Below, piece by piece: positions 11,901-31,952 of a stretch of DNA of 64,000 nucleotides (the first letter of the stretch is position 1; the number at the start of each line of letters is the position of its first letter). The notes beneath the pieces are model-generated. The model ran no database searches. It was not told the DNA's origin and saw only the letters and a list, made by a program, of their open reading frames with translations. The translations under genes and the position numbers were made by a program. This stretch comes from Pseudophaeomoniella oleicola (lineage: Eukaryota > Ascomycota > Eurotiomycetes > Phaeomoniellales > Phaeomoniellaceae), in the NCBI GenBank assembly GCA_003868215.1, contig QWDQ01000001.1:620001-684000 (forward strand), read 5' to 3'.

Positions 11901-14815
11901 CCCTGATGGCGGTTGAGAACGCCAAGACGCTCAAGGACCAAAGGGATATGCGCGTTAAAGCTGCCGCTGCTGGTGCTCTATGCGCTTTGCGACAGATTCC
12001 TAAGAGGCCTGGTACAATCATCAAGTCTATGATGGACAGTGTCAAATCAGAAGAAAATTTTGAACTACAACAGCGTTCTGCATCTGCTGTCGCCACACTT
12101 ATCGACTTCTACACATCGGCAGCCAAACGGGGACCAGTTGACAAGGTCTTGTCAAATCTTGTCAAATTCTATTGCGCCGATACGTCAGAGACACCCGAAT
12201 TTCCATCCAATGCTCATCTGGAACACGCGATACTCTCTTTACGTAAGGAAGAGGATCGCCGGGATCACCCTGATGCCGCGAAGTTCGAGCGTGAAGCCAA
12301 GGAAGCGAGGACAATGCGACGTGGTGCGAAGGAAGCTCTTGAGCAGCTATCCAGGCTCTATGGCCCAAATCTACTCGAGAAAGTGCCGAATCTTAAACTC
12401 CTCATCGGATCTCCCCTTCAACAATGTTTCTCTGGCGAGCTGCCATCGGCGATATCAGACCCCCAAAACATGCTAGGCCAGGAGGTCGTGGACGGACTGT
12501 CCACGTTGCGTGCCTTAACGCCTACATTTGATACCGCTCTGTACCCTTGGGTCATCAGCATGCTTCCTCTCATTACGAAGGCCCTTGAATGTAGACTTTC
12601 TGTCATCAGGTATGCCGCCGCCAAATGTTTGGCTACCATCTGCAGCGTCATCACAATTGAAGGCATGACGACTCTCGTTGAAAGAGTTCTCCCTGGTATC
12701 AGTAACACGCTTGACCTTCATCAGCGACAGGGTGTTGTCGAGTGTACATACCACCTCATCCATGTCATGGAAGATGCCATTTTACCATATGTCATCTTCT
12801 TGATAGTTCCTGTTCTTGGAAGGATGAGTGATTCGGACAACGATGTCAGACTTCTTGCAACAACTGCATTTGCGACTTTGGTAAAATTGGTGCCTCTCGA
12901 AGCGGGCATTCCGGACCCGCCTGGTCTCTCCCAAGAACTGCTCAAAGGCAGAGAAAGAGAGCGTCAGTTCATGGCTCAAATGCTGGACCCGAAGAAGGTC
13001 GAATCTTTCAAAATTCCTGTGGCAATCAAAGCAGAACTTCGGTCCTACCAACAAGATGGTGTCAACTGGCTTGCCTTCCTCAATCGCTACCATCTTCACG
13101 GTATTCTTTGTGACGACATGGGTTTGGGCAAAACGCTGCAAACTCTCTGTATCGTGGCCAGTGACCACCATATGCGTGCCGAAGAATATGCGAAGAATGG
13201 GTCCCCCGATAGCAGACCTTTGCCATCATTGATCATCTGCCCTCCAACTTTGTCTGGTCATTGGCAACAGGAACTCCTCCAGTATGCGCCGTTCTTGAAG
13301 AGTGTTGCCTACGTTGGGCCTCCGAGTGAGCGGAATAGGTTACGCGATCAATTGACATCTGCAGATATTGTTATCACCTCTTACGACATCTGTCGTAATG
13401 ACAATGATATTTTCCTCCCATTGAACTGGAACTACTGTGTGCTTGACGAGGGCCATCTGATTAAAAACGCGAAGGCTAAGATCACTTTGGCTGTCAAGAA
13501 ATTGAAGAGCAACCATCGACTGATCCTATCTGGAACGCCTATACAGAACAATGTTCTCGAATTGTGGTCACTGTTCGATTTCCTGATGCCTGGGTTTCTA
13601 GGTACTGAGAAGGTATTCCATGATCGCTTCTCAAAACCCATCGCTGCTAGTCGGAACGCGAAGTCATCGTCAAAAGAGCAAGAAGCGGGTGCATTGGCAG
13701 TCGAATCGCTCCACAAGCAAGTCCTCCCGTTTCTTCTTCGCCGACTTAAGGAGGAGGTTCTTAACGATCTCCCTCCCAAGATCCTTCAGAACTACTATTG
13801 CGATCTCAGCGATCTCCAGCGGAAACTTTTCGATGATTTCTTCAAAACGCAGAAAAAGACCTTGGAAGCCAGCGTGGGCTCCGATGAAAAGGAGGCGAAA
13901 CAGCACATCTTTGCTGCCTTGCAATATATGCGCAAATTGTGCAATTCGCCCGCCTTGGTCGTTAAAGAAGGACAGAGCCAACAGTATGACGCTATTCAGA
14001 AGCAGCTCGCAACTAGGAACAGCAACCTCCGCGACATTGCCCACGCTCCCAAGTTGACCGCTCTCCGAGAGCTACTGCTTGATTGTGGCATTGGTGTTAC
14101 GTCGAGTGACCCAGCTGCCGAGACCAACTACGTCTCACAGCATCGTGCCTTGATCTTTTGCCAGATGAAGGAAATGCTTGATATGGTTGCCAATGATGTT
14201 CTCAAAGCATTGCTACCTTCTGTTCAATATCTTCGTTTAGACGGTTCTGTCGAAGCCACCAAGCGACAAAGCATCGTGAACACTTTCAACACCGATCCTT
14301 CGTACGACTGTCTGCTTCTTACAACTTCCGTTGGTGGACTTGGGCTTAACCTTACAGGCGCTGACACCGTCATCTTTGTCGAACATGACTGGAATCCCCA
14401 AAAAGATATCCAAGCGATGGATCGCGCTCACCGTATCGGTCAGAAGAAGGTCGTCAATGTCTATCGTCTTATCACACGTGGCACTATCGAAGAAAAGATC
14501 ATGGGTCTTCAACGTTTCAAGATCGACGTCGCCAGCACGGTCGTCAATCAACAGAACGCCGGATTAGGAACGATGGGCACCGATCAAATCCTCGACCTCT
14601 TCAATCTTGGCGAAACGGCCGATATTCCCGGTGCAGGAGACCAGGACGGTGGTGGCGCTATCGGTGATACTGCGGAAGAGGCTCTCGATGCTGAGGGGAA
14701 TATCCGCGAGAAGGGCAAGAAGGGCTGGCTGGACGACTTGGGAGAACTGAGCGATCAGAGACAGTATGATGAAGAGTTCAACTTGGAAGGATTCTTGAAA
14801 AATATGAATAAATAG
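9000..14815 (+). CDS. MOT1: MOT1/BTAF1: TBP-associated Swi2/Snf2 ATPase
   Basis: Exons 9000-9010, 9072-9089 and 9139-14815 give 1,901 residues (yeast Mot1 is about 1,870). The N-terminus across the tiny exons reads MTSRLDRLVTLLETGSTQLI, the highly conserved Mot1 start, which fixes both mini-exons. HEAT-repeat helices fill roughly residues 1-1280, including KSWDTRTAAAKAIGGIV and a central DUF3535-like block. The Swi2/Snf2 ATPase follows: DDMGLGKTLQTLC (motif I, about residue 1335), DEGH box (about 1446; the family has DEGH rather than DEAH), SGTPIQNN, then the helicase C lobe with TTSVGGLGLNLTGADTVIF and DRAHRIGQ. Mot1 uses ATP to remove TATA-binding protein from DNA and redistribute it between promoters, in the nucleus. 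All ATPase motifs are intact. A Glu run near residue 95 is variable low-complexity. Confidence 0.97.
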
Positions 14816-15418
14816 AATAGGTCTACTCTGTTCCCATGGCGCTGTTTCGTTAACAGGGGTTTACTGGAAGCTGAGGTTGGTTGGTCCTTTTTGCTTGTAC
14901 AAGAATCTGCAACATAGCTATCCAGCTAGCTGCCAAGACGGAAAATGCTGGTATAGAATCCAAGTCTGTATCCAGGAATTGTTCTTGTCGGGGGCAAGAA
15001 TTATCGCATACACATACACAGACAGACGTGTACGCCGTATGTACGTACATAGGTATACACATGCAACCTGCGCACACATTATTGACCTTGCTTATATACA
15101 TGATGGCTAGGCAAATAGGTGACCACATTCGGTAGATGAATTCGAGACTCACATCAAATATGCGATCTCCGATATCAGAGTATCAGACAGAGAGACAGAG
15201 ACGCAGAGAGAGACGGAGAGAGGGAGGATTGGGATGGAGAAGGGGAAGAATCCAATCCTTGGCAATACCCAAACAGACCCATCGTCACGTGATGTAGCTC
15301 CATTCCATTAGCTTCCGCAATCAGCTCGTTTCCCAGTTGAATGTCTCTGATTTCACGTCACATTGTAGAACGTCGATAGAGACACGACGACGAACTCGCT
15401 TCACATCCACTAGCAACA
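14816..15418. other. Intergenic
   Basis: No gene recognised. It contains a purine-rich gagagacagagacgcagagaga stretch near 15190. The bases before 15419 probably hold the promoter and leader of the next small gene. Confidence 0.5.
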
Positions 15419-16039
15419 ATGGCATCTCAAGTTGGAAGAGCAGCAGCAAATGCTGCTTCACATGTTGGAAAGACCGGAAGCAAAGACCAGGTCCTGAAGA
15501 AGGGTGCTCGCCGCGACCCCGAACTCTACGTCAGTCCTACTCTTTCTTCCACAGACCCCAGACATGCGACATAGCCCATCAGCATGGGCTGTCCATGCCG
15601 CACTCATCGCCACAAACTCCCCCTCGCAATAACATTGATACTGACAAGGTGTCGCTTTAGATCCTCCTCGGTATCATGTCGGGCGCTTTCGGCCTTGCAG
15701 GATACTACTTTGGCCGCAAGCCTACCTCAGCATCCTCCGAATCCAATGTAGCCATGTCCAGCACCTCGATGCCATGGCAAGGCGAGGGAGCCGAGGACTC
15801 CGACAAGCAATACAAATACCAATACTACCCACGGGGTGACACCTCGGCTGCTCCAAAGAACGCACCAAGCGCGTTGAACACGGTCATTGTGCCCAACGTC
15901 ACCTTGCCAAAGGTCAGTCAGTATATGGGAGCATTCGCTCATCCCGCATCCAAGCCTTCTATGAATTCGGTTCATTCTGACGTTTTGGACACAGGAAATC
16001 CACGACATGTTCAACAAGTGGGGCAAGGATGGCTACTAG
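15419..16039 (+). CDS. Small single-span protein, probably mitochondrial (B12D/MLRQ-like)
   Basis: Three exons, 15419-15529, 15661-15912 and 15995-16039, encode 135 residues; both introns begin gtcagt and phases are 0. The N-terminus MASQVGRAAANAASHVGK is basic and amphipathic, as in an import signal. One membrane span follows (about residues 38-56, ILLGIMSGAFGLAGYYFG), then GRKPTSASSE. The tail ends NKWGKDGY. The layout resembles the fungal proteins described as NADH-ubiquinone oxidoreductase MLRQ-subunit-like (B12D family, related to NDUFA4), but I base this on memory of the pattern, not on a search. The last exon encodes only 14 residues and a stop, and would be missed by simple gene calling. 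The alternative is an unnamed conserved inner-membrane protein. Confidence 0.7.
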
Positions 16040-17412
16040 TCGCAGCATTGCGCATCACGGGCTGTTTAGCTGTGATCGATGGGGTAGAAGAACTCGGGAT
16101 CATGATCGATCGAATGTCGTGAAAGAAGAACATACACTCTTGTGAATCGAAACCTCATCTGAACAACAGCAACATAGGCCCGCGCTGCGCTCGATATGTA
16201 CATATATATAGGATGGCAAGGATCAGAAGAAGAAAGCAATGTCCTGAAGAAGAACAATCGTTTTGTTGGTTTTTTCCCCTCATACAACTTCCCTTCGTTC
16301 CCAATCAATGCAGGCAATCGTGTGTCTTGTCTCTTTCCAGCGCCCAGCCTCGGATCACATTCCATACCCCTTCAAAAAGTCCACCTTCACAATCCCTTTT
16401 AAGAAACGTCCCCCCCCAAGTCCTTCCTCTCTCTCCATCCGACCTGAACAAAGCTCTTTTTTTTCTTCCTCTCCCTTTATGCTCTTCGTCCCTCTCTCTG
16501 AAACTTCTTCCCCCTTCCGTACCTACCTAGGTATCTACCTACCTCCTTACTTGGGGCCGATCTGTATTGATCTGTGTTGCTGTCGCTGTTTTGTCGCTTT
16601 ATCGCACGGGTATATCCCGTTCCACACATGGTAATTTACCTACCTAGGTACCTAGGTAGGTAGGAGGTAGGTAGTAATTACATAAGGTACGTAGGTAGGT
16701 CAGCTAATTACCTAGGTGGTAGGTATATGTGTACAAGAGAAAGGACGATCGTTTTACTTATCGTTTTACTTATCGTAAGTTACTACATACGTAATTACAG
16801 CGTAAAAAGTCTATGGAACAGGAGAAGGGGTTGTAGGTGATAATAAATCGCAAAATTTGTTTTTTTTCTTTTTTTTGGTAGGCATCAAAAAATAAGACTG
16901 TCTAACTATCTAGCTGTTAGAATCTAGATCCTAGTTCCTAGTTCCTTGTTCCTTGATCGTTGATCCTACCTCCTAAAGTCGAAAGTCGAAAGAGGAGGTA
17001 GTAGAAAGATCTTTGCTTGTTGGTAGGTAGGTAGTCGAAAGAAGTGAAGACATTAAAAGAGAGGAAGAAAAACTTCTCTCGAACAAAAGAGCATAATGTC
17101 CCCCTTCCCATGTGTATAGGGACGGGGGAATCGAAACGAATGACTGAAAGAAACCACTCTTTTTTCTCCATTCCTTCTCCCTTTCCCCTTTGACATGATA
17201 GAAGACCTTCAAAAGAATGGATCGACATATTGTTGTTCTCTGCCCCAATCTCGATCTCCCTGTGGGGTGTTGCTGCGGCAATATCTCAACAGCAGGTTTC
17301 CATGCACCGTAGCATCGCACAACGGTCAGCACGCTTCGAAGAGTTCGATGCCGAGAGGTGGAAGCACAAGCAGAGACCGAGATAGAGGCAGAGGCGGATA
17401 ACCTCCTTCGGT
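16040..17412. other. Intergenic, low complexity
   Basis: About 1.4 kb of C/T-rich and A/T-rich DNA without a supported gene. It contains the TACCTAGGTA-type repeat block (separate entry) and a repeated cgttttacttat pair at 16750-16776. No RNA gene seen. Confidence 0.5.
16632..16735. repeat. TACCTACCTAGGTA-type palindromic low-complexity block
   Basis: Interwoven copies of tacctacc, cctaggtacctagg and ggtaggtagg, many self-complementary. Similar short blocks occur at about 26760-26830, 30791-30815 and 53610-53650, always between genes. Confidence 0.8.
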
Positions 17413-25641
<8,229 letters not shown>

Positions 25642-27386
25642 GGAATGAGTTGCACAATCTCTAGAGGAATCCAGACATGAATGAACGAGGATGCTAAATG
25701 GAAATGAAAGAGCTAACGTGGGTATAAGGCTAAAGGAGTGGTGTATACGATGTGATAACGAGAGACTGGGGGACGATTTCAAATTGGCAAAGGGGAGAAC
25801 GAGAGAAGAGGGCGAGGTTTTGAAGACGCGCAGCGCATGCCATGCCCTAACACTCCTTCTCAGGAAGCGGAACGCAACACAGACCAGGATTCCTCCCATT
25901 TGCGTTGGCATCAAAACTCGAAGTTCAGGTATTGAGCACAGGCCTGATGCTGGTAGTGTCGCCGGCGCCATCTCTGCGACGCGCCTCTTCGGCATTCGTA
26001 AGGCGGCTTCGATGGCCAATGGCAACAGAGTCTAGCGACGAGAGAGAATGCAAAGACGAGGAAGAATGTAGTGATTCAGTTGCTCTATGTGCTGAAGCCT
26101 CCGTTGGAAATCTTCCACCTAAAAGGATTAATGCTGAGCTCTGACTGCCTACTGGCTCTTGCGAAGTCCAGGGTCACGGTATCTAGATCTGAAGCCTCGG
26201 TCATCTCTTACAGCCACTGTCACCGTCGCCCTGCTTTCTTGCGGAAAGAACTTCATAGTCACGCTGTTACTGGTAAGCCGTGGCAGCGGGATCATCTCGA
26301 CTTCAGACTCGGCGACGCAATAACACCATTAGAGATCGCGGCTCTGCGACATCTGTTAATGTCAATCATATCGCACATATCTGATTACGATTTTGCCTCT
26401 TTGTTCGAAAAGAAAATCCTGGTGTATATGTTGGTTGTAGTTAACCCCTTGATGGACATGGAGGACTTGTTATGGAGCTTCTGGAAGGTTACTGTATCGT
26501 TACTTACTGTATCAGATTGGAGACAGGCAGATCTCATTCGTAATTATATTCAATCGAACGCCGAACGCGAGAAACCTTTCTTCAGGGACCTTTTTGATAT
26601 TCGCAACTCTGTAATCTGCATTGCTGATTCTGCTTAGACCGGATAATTGCCCTTCGTTCTCATCCTGGACCGCGTATATAATTAATTAGCCGAAATTAGC
26701 AGACGCCGAGCTCTGATCTCATCGACGGGCAACGCGCAAGAGACACGATGGCTGCGTTGAATCTCATCTCACCCCAGATATACCTCGATATACCTCGATA
26801 TACCTATAGGTTACCTGGTACCTTAGGTACATATCTATAACGTTACGCGATTGCCCAGTACCGACGTCACCGCCGCCTAATCACCTTGCAGGCCGCGTTT
26901 GCTGCTAGCCATTGAGGTCGTAGTGGTGACGACCGAACCGACCAAGCTATACCTGGGGATTTCCCGAGTTGCTTACTCTACGTAATAAGAAAAGACAAGG
27001 TATCGTCGATAAGTGCATCAATCCATCGCGTTTTAGGTAGGTCGTTGTGATTGCAGCTTGCTCCACCAACGTTGGCCATGTCCGAACTCCGCACCAACGC
27101 TCTACTACGATACAGTACAGCAGGTACTTATCTACATATATGAGGAGGGGTACGTTGCCTGCTGGCACCATCTCAACTTCGCTCTACCTTATATCATATC
27201 ATGTACGGCATATTCTGCTAGTAGAATTACTCATATCACGCGACCTGACTTGAGCGACATCAGCTCTGTAGTCATTTCCGTTGGTCTGTGTCGCTGGTCA
27301 CATCTACCAACGCCTGCATCCATATCCTCGGGGTGCTAGGTCAAGATATCTCGTTTACCTAGCTCTTACGAATCCAGATCAAGCAT
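25642..27386. other. Intergenic between collagen-like gene and carboxypeptidase
   Basis: Contains the promoter of the - strand collagen-like gene. Two open frames (26071-26637 + and the extension of the collagen gene frame to 26025 -) show no family character. A short cctcgatata triplication occurs at about 26775-26805, followed by ggttacctggtaccttaggtac. Confidence 0.5.
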
Positions 27387-29113
27387 ATGACAATGCGTTT
27401 TCTTTCACTGTCTGCCTTTACAGGCGCTGCTCTTGCAAGTCTCCAGACTCCTTTGGGCTCTTCCTCCCATTCCATTGATGGATCTGCATCGGACTTCCAC
27501 CTATTCCAAAGCGACGTTTCTGCCAACCATTTCGTTCGGATCAAGAAGCAGAGTACATCCCTTTGTAATACCCCGGTGAATCAATACACCGGCTGGCTGG
27601 ATAATGGTCCGAAACACCTCTTCTTCTGGTATTTCGAAAGCCAATCCGCTCCTGCCTCCGAGGACGCCCTGCCGTTGACAGTTTGGATGAACGGCGGTCC
27701 TGGTGCATCGAGCATGCTTGGATTATTCCAGGAGCTGGGTCCATGCTTGATCAATGAGCACGGGAATGGTACAGTCTACAATCCCTATGGTTGGAACAAA
27801 GATACGGCTCTGTTAGTGGTCGATCAACCTCCCGGCACTGGGTTTTCGTACTTGGACGAAGACGCAGAACCAATAATTGGAACTTCTTATGCCAGTGCGG
27901 AAGATATGCAGATTTTCCTGCAAACATTTACCAGCACCGTCTTCCCATCCCACCTGGGTGGCCCACTCGTTCTCTCAGGAGAAAGTTACGGGGTCAGTCA
28001 TTGCAATCATAGTATTCGCAGAGTCTTAGAACATCACTAATCAGTGATTTAGGGCCATTATTTGCCAACGCTTGGTGCCCAGATTGTACGGCAAAACATC
28101 CTATATCCCAGACGGCCACAGCTCAACTTGAAGTCCGTTGCAATCGGAAATGCCTATGTGGCCCCAATCGACGTGGCGTTCGGATATTGGGAAACTCTCT
28201 GTAGCACCCTTCCAGGTGTTCCGGAACCAATATTCAATGAGACCCGGTGCGACACCATAGCAGAGAACTTACCGCGATGTATGGATGTCTGGACGACGTG
28301 CCTGAAGCACCCAGATCCTGCGATGTGCCGTACCGCAAACCAAATTTGCTGGGACGGCGTGATCAGTCTGTACGATAGTGAATCAACAGGTGGTGTTGGA
28401 AGCCGCAACCGTTATGATAGTACGTTCTCTTGTTATTGGGCTCAAGGTCCAAGCCAGATACTTGTTGTGGCATCTCTGACCCAGTTGAACTGACAATACT
28501 CGCGATTTAGTTACCAAACGGTGTGACACGGAGAATTCGCTCTGCTACAAACAGTCTGAACTCGTCGAACGATACCTTAACGAGGAGCTGGTCTTCGAAT
28601 CGCTAGGTGTGCCTCCAGAAATCAGCAAGTTTGTCCTTTCTTCACCCACGGTCAACCACGCATTTGCTTTGACCAGCGACGGCCCATCAAGCATGGTAGC
28701 AGAAATACAGTTCCTGTTAGCCAGCCAGATCGACGTCTTGATATACTCTGGCAACTTGGATCTGGCCTGCAACACTGCTGGTGCCAAACGGTGGATGAAC
28801 GCGATGCCGTGGAAAGGCCAGGCTGAATTCTCGAGCAAGAGCTTACAGCCCTGGAAGAGTACAGTTGCTGGGGAAGAGAAGGTTGTAGGTGAGTTCAAGG
28901 AGGTGAACATTGCGATGTGGCAAGGAGATCCGAAGAAAACTAGATTATCCTTCGTGACCATTGACAACTCGGGCCATCTGGTAAGGACTTTATCCATTTC
29001 AAATGTAAAAAGCAGTCTTTTGCTGATTATCTCTACCACAGGTTCCCCAAGACCAGCCTGAAGTCGCTCTGGACATGTTGACTAGATGGCTATCGGGAGG
29101 CTCGTTTGCATGA
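27387..29113 (+). CDS. Secreted serine carboxypeptidase (peptidase S10)
   Basis: Exons 27387-27992, 28053-28419, 28511-28980 and 29042-29113 give 504 residues with consistent phases. The N-terminus [19 protein letters not shown] is a signal peptide; a second ATG at 27393 would serve equally. Substrate-pocket motif [11 protein letters not shown], nucleophile motif SGESYGGHYLPTL (Ser at about residue 200, spanning intron 1), catalytic Asp in [11 protein letters not shown] and catalytic His in DNSGHLVPQDQP are all present. The enzyme family removes C-terminal residues from peptides at acidic pH, secreted or vacuolar. Nothing is missing. Substrate preference cannot be read from the sequence. Confidence 0.92.
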
Positions 29114-29924
29114 TTGCCCACCCCCAGCCAACTTCAACGGTACACCGCCCAAATGGAGAACACCCGAACTCACAAATATTCATTGAACACCCATCATCAT
29201 CAACGATACAGGTATCATACATGAAATCATTCCATTGATCCCGCAGTCCTATAATTCCACATATTTCTTTCCCAGTGAGGACAATTCGAATAGATACTTT
29301 CAACCGTTCATAACTTTGATAGATGGAAAGCAAGCCCACACATTTATCAAAGTCAATTTCCTCTCCCCCCCCCCGCTCCCTCCTTTTTTCTTTTCTCGAG
29401 CAAGAACACCTTTTTCACAAATACATTGTCTTCCTGCAAAATTGAACTTACAGTAACAAGGTTCAAAGCTTTTTTGATGTTCTGTACCATGCTTGTTTCT
29501 CAAGATGAATATATATTAATATACTATAAATATGATGGATGATCGACCCTCCCTTTTCTCCTCCTGCTCTCTTCCATTCTACCTGTCTATGACCAGTGAT
29601 ATCATTCCTTATCTTGGAATACGTCTCAAATTGCCCTCCGCAAGAAATACAACAAGGAATCGCGAGAAAAGAGAAGAAGACAAAAAATTTGTGTGTGTAT
29701 GGAATTGACTGATGGGAAGCTGATTCTCTAACAAGATCATATCTAACAAGAAAAGAAGACAAGACACACTGCGGCTCTCCCTTGACATTGATTGAAACAA
29801 AAATTGTCACACATAGAAAGAACTCCTCCGCTGCGTAACCTCGCTTGGTATAAGGAAGAAGCAAGGAAAATCGATATACGGATTTTCGAAAAAAACAGGG
29901 CCTTGCAGCAAATCATAACACCAA
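29114..29924. other. Intergenic
   Basis: No gene recognised. It contains a C-run near 29363 and A/T-rich terminator-like DNA. Frames here are short and lack family features. Confidence 0.5.
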
Positions 29925-30587
29925 ATGTTCTCCTTTCTCACCCCAGCAAGGATCGCTGCCATAACATCCTCAACTTTCTCAAGTTCGGGTTCCGATATGT
30001 CTCCTCGTGACATCGTGCTAGTATTCACTATACCACTCGCTCTGGCGTGCGTCATCCTCGCTGGCTGTTGTTTCCTTCCATCGTGGCGAAGGCGACTAGC
30101 AACAGCAGCGCGTCGTCGTTGTTGTCGTGATGCAGGATCGGAAGATGACCATGGGCTCGAAGTACGCGAGCAGAGACAACGACGACGACGTGCTGCTGGC
30201 TTAGGAGAAGATCTCGAGGGATTCGCGATGGATGACTCTCCTCGCAGCAGCAGCAGAAGCAGCAGCATTGGAACAACAGCAGCAGAAGTAACATCCATCA
30301 CAATTCAAGAAGAAGAAGAAGAAGAAGAGGAGGACGATGGTGATCTGGCCAACCTCCATCCATCTACGGTACCATTCCCCCCTCCTACCGTCATCGACAG
30401 ACGCGTTGGTGGTATCGAAAGGGATGACGAGCTTCCGACGTACGCCGAGATCGAATATGCCGACAGCCCAGATGTTGTCGTCCATGGACCACCACCGTCA
30501 TACAGGGTGGTCAGGGAGAATCGAGTGCATAGGGGAGAGTCGAGACGCGTGGTGACCATGAGCACGAACAAAGTCATGATTGACTGA
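29925..30587 (+). CDS. Single-span membrane protein with PY motifs
   Basis: 220 residues, intronless. A short N-terminal segment precedes one membrane span (about residues 29-51, DIVLVFTIPLALACVILAGC). Then comes an Arg-rich cytosolic stretch, a Ser-rich region, a Glu/Asp run and, near the C-terminus, LPTYAE and PPPSYRVV. PPxY and LPxY motifs are docking sites for WW domains of Nedd4/Rsp5-type ubiquitin ligases, and small single-span proteins with such motifs are often Rsp5 adaptors or cargo. That role is inference from the motifs. The coding DNA has CAG/GAA-type trinucleotide runs (30240-30335), so parts of the sequence may be slippage-derived. An in-frame ATG at 29997 is an alternative start. 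Confidence 0.7.
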   Translation: MFSFLTPARIAAITSSTFSSSGSDMSPRDIVLVFTIPLALACVILAGCCFLPSWRRRLATAARRRCCRDAGSEDDHGLEVREQRQRRRRAAGLGEDLEGFAMDDSPRSSSRSSSIGTTAAEVTSITIQEEEEEEEEDDGDLANLHPSTVPFPPPTVIDRRVGGIERDDELPTYAEIEYADSPDVVVHGPPPSYRVVRENRVHRGESRRVVTMSTNKVMID

Positions 30588-31197
30588 CTCTCGAAGGAGG
30601 AAGGCGGGGAGGGAGGGAGGGAAAAAGAGAGGGTGGTTTGGGTGTGATTTAGAAGGAATACCTGTGCGCATATACGATTGATTTGAGCCCTTTGCCTGCT
30701 TTGGACCAGAAGTATGACTAAGCTAAGCTGTACTAAGGTTGAGATCGTATTCACTCTCCTGAGCAGCAACCGCTTTCAGGCAACTGAATAGGTACCTACC
30801 TACCTAGGTAAGGTACAATATATCGGACCGAGCTTTATCATTGTTACTCGACTTCTAGATCTAGACTATTTTTTCCTGTCAAAGAAGCCTGCCTCTATGG
30901 ATAGACATTTTCTTCGTTCCCCTAGATTTCCTTTTCCCGGCTTTTCCCTTTTTTTTGAAACCACTAAAAGATTATCTTCTTTCCCCCTGGTCAGAAGAAA
31001 AAAAAGTCATCTCAAGAAGCACAATCTGTTCCCTCTCCCTCCTGCTTTTAACGACTTCTTTTCATTCTATCCTTTCGAGAAAGAGATGTGAGGGTTTCAC
31101 ATGAGATCGATATGGAGGGGTGAGCACAAAAAACAAAAGTGTTCCGAAGTGCTTTGGATTCGGCAGTCGAGGGAAAAAGGGCCCATATCTCTCGCGT
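30588..31197. other. Intergenic between convergent genes
   Basis: The 3' sides of two convergent genes. Contains gaggaaggcggggagggagg and a TACCTACCTAGG-type block at 30791-30815. No gene seen. Confidence 0.5.
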
Positions 31198-31952
31198 TTA
31201 CAAGCCAATGCTGCTTAGGCCGACTGATGCCACCACGGAAGCGAGGATCCCATTCAAACCATTGAGAGCGGTCATGAGAGCGGCAATGAACGTCTGGGCG
31301 CCAATAGCCGCGTTCATTGCCGCCATTCCAAACGTGTTCAGGGGAACAATAAATGGTACAAGAAGCCCTTGCAACGTGGTGATTTCGGACTGGACGAGAG
31401 CCGCCGTGGCTGTTAAATTGTTAGCACTTTCTGATTCCTCGGCACAAGGAGTACATGTAGGGAAAGCTTTACCTGGTGGCAAACCCGCGACGGTGGTGAC
31501 TAATGCGGTTGTAATGTTGCTGACGATATACTGGGCTGTTTGGATGTCTGAGGCCAGTTGGCCGATCTCTGCCAAAGTAAGGCCTTGGGCAGAAGTGGCC
31601 ACCCCTCCAGCAGCACCTGTGGTCACCGAAGCAATCTCCGAGGTCGCCAATTGAAGCCCGGTAGCAATTGCCTGCAAGTTGGCGTTTATGGTTGCTGCCA
31701 CCGCTGCGGAAGCACCAACATTATTCCTCACAGTGGCCACAGCGGTACCTAACATCTGTCAATAACGAGAAAGGGTTTTATTGGTCAGGAGCACATACTG
31801 ATAGCCGTGACAGCATTGGTAACCACACCCTGCAAAGCGCTCAGATCACTGGCGATTACTGTGACCGGTGTTGTCTGTCGTTTGTGTTCCACTGGGCTTG
31901 ATACTGACAGTGATGTAAAGGCAAAAGCGGATAAGATCATGGAGGGCTTCAT
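31198..31952 (-). CDS. HsbA-like secreted protein (hydrophobic surface binding / Mp1-type)
   Basis: Exons 31952-31799, 31748-31473 and 31409-31198 give 213 residues. Both introns have good signals: gtatgt with a gttag acceptor, and gtaaag with gctaac then acag. The protein starts MKPSMILSAFAFTSLSVSS, a signal peptide, followed by a VTVIASDLSALQGVV helix and Ala/Thr/Leu-rich helices throughout (LAEIGQLASDIQTAQ, LLVPFIVPLNTFG). This is the pattern of the HsbA / cell-wall galactomannoprotein family, secreted proteins that bind hydrophobic surfaces or lipids in moulds. The second intron is needed to remove an otherwise in-frame segment with two Cys that does not fit the family. The assignment rests on pattern, not on a search. 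Confidence 0.7.

Noticed and set aside
25642-26025. N-terminal extension of the collagen-like protein upstream of 25641
   Set aside because: The frame stays open, but the sequence has no family character and would bury the clear signal peptide.
26071-26637. 188-residue + strand frame
   Set aside because: No recognisable motif, composition or intron support; treated as chance.
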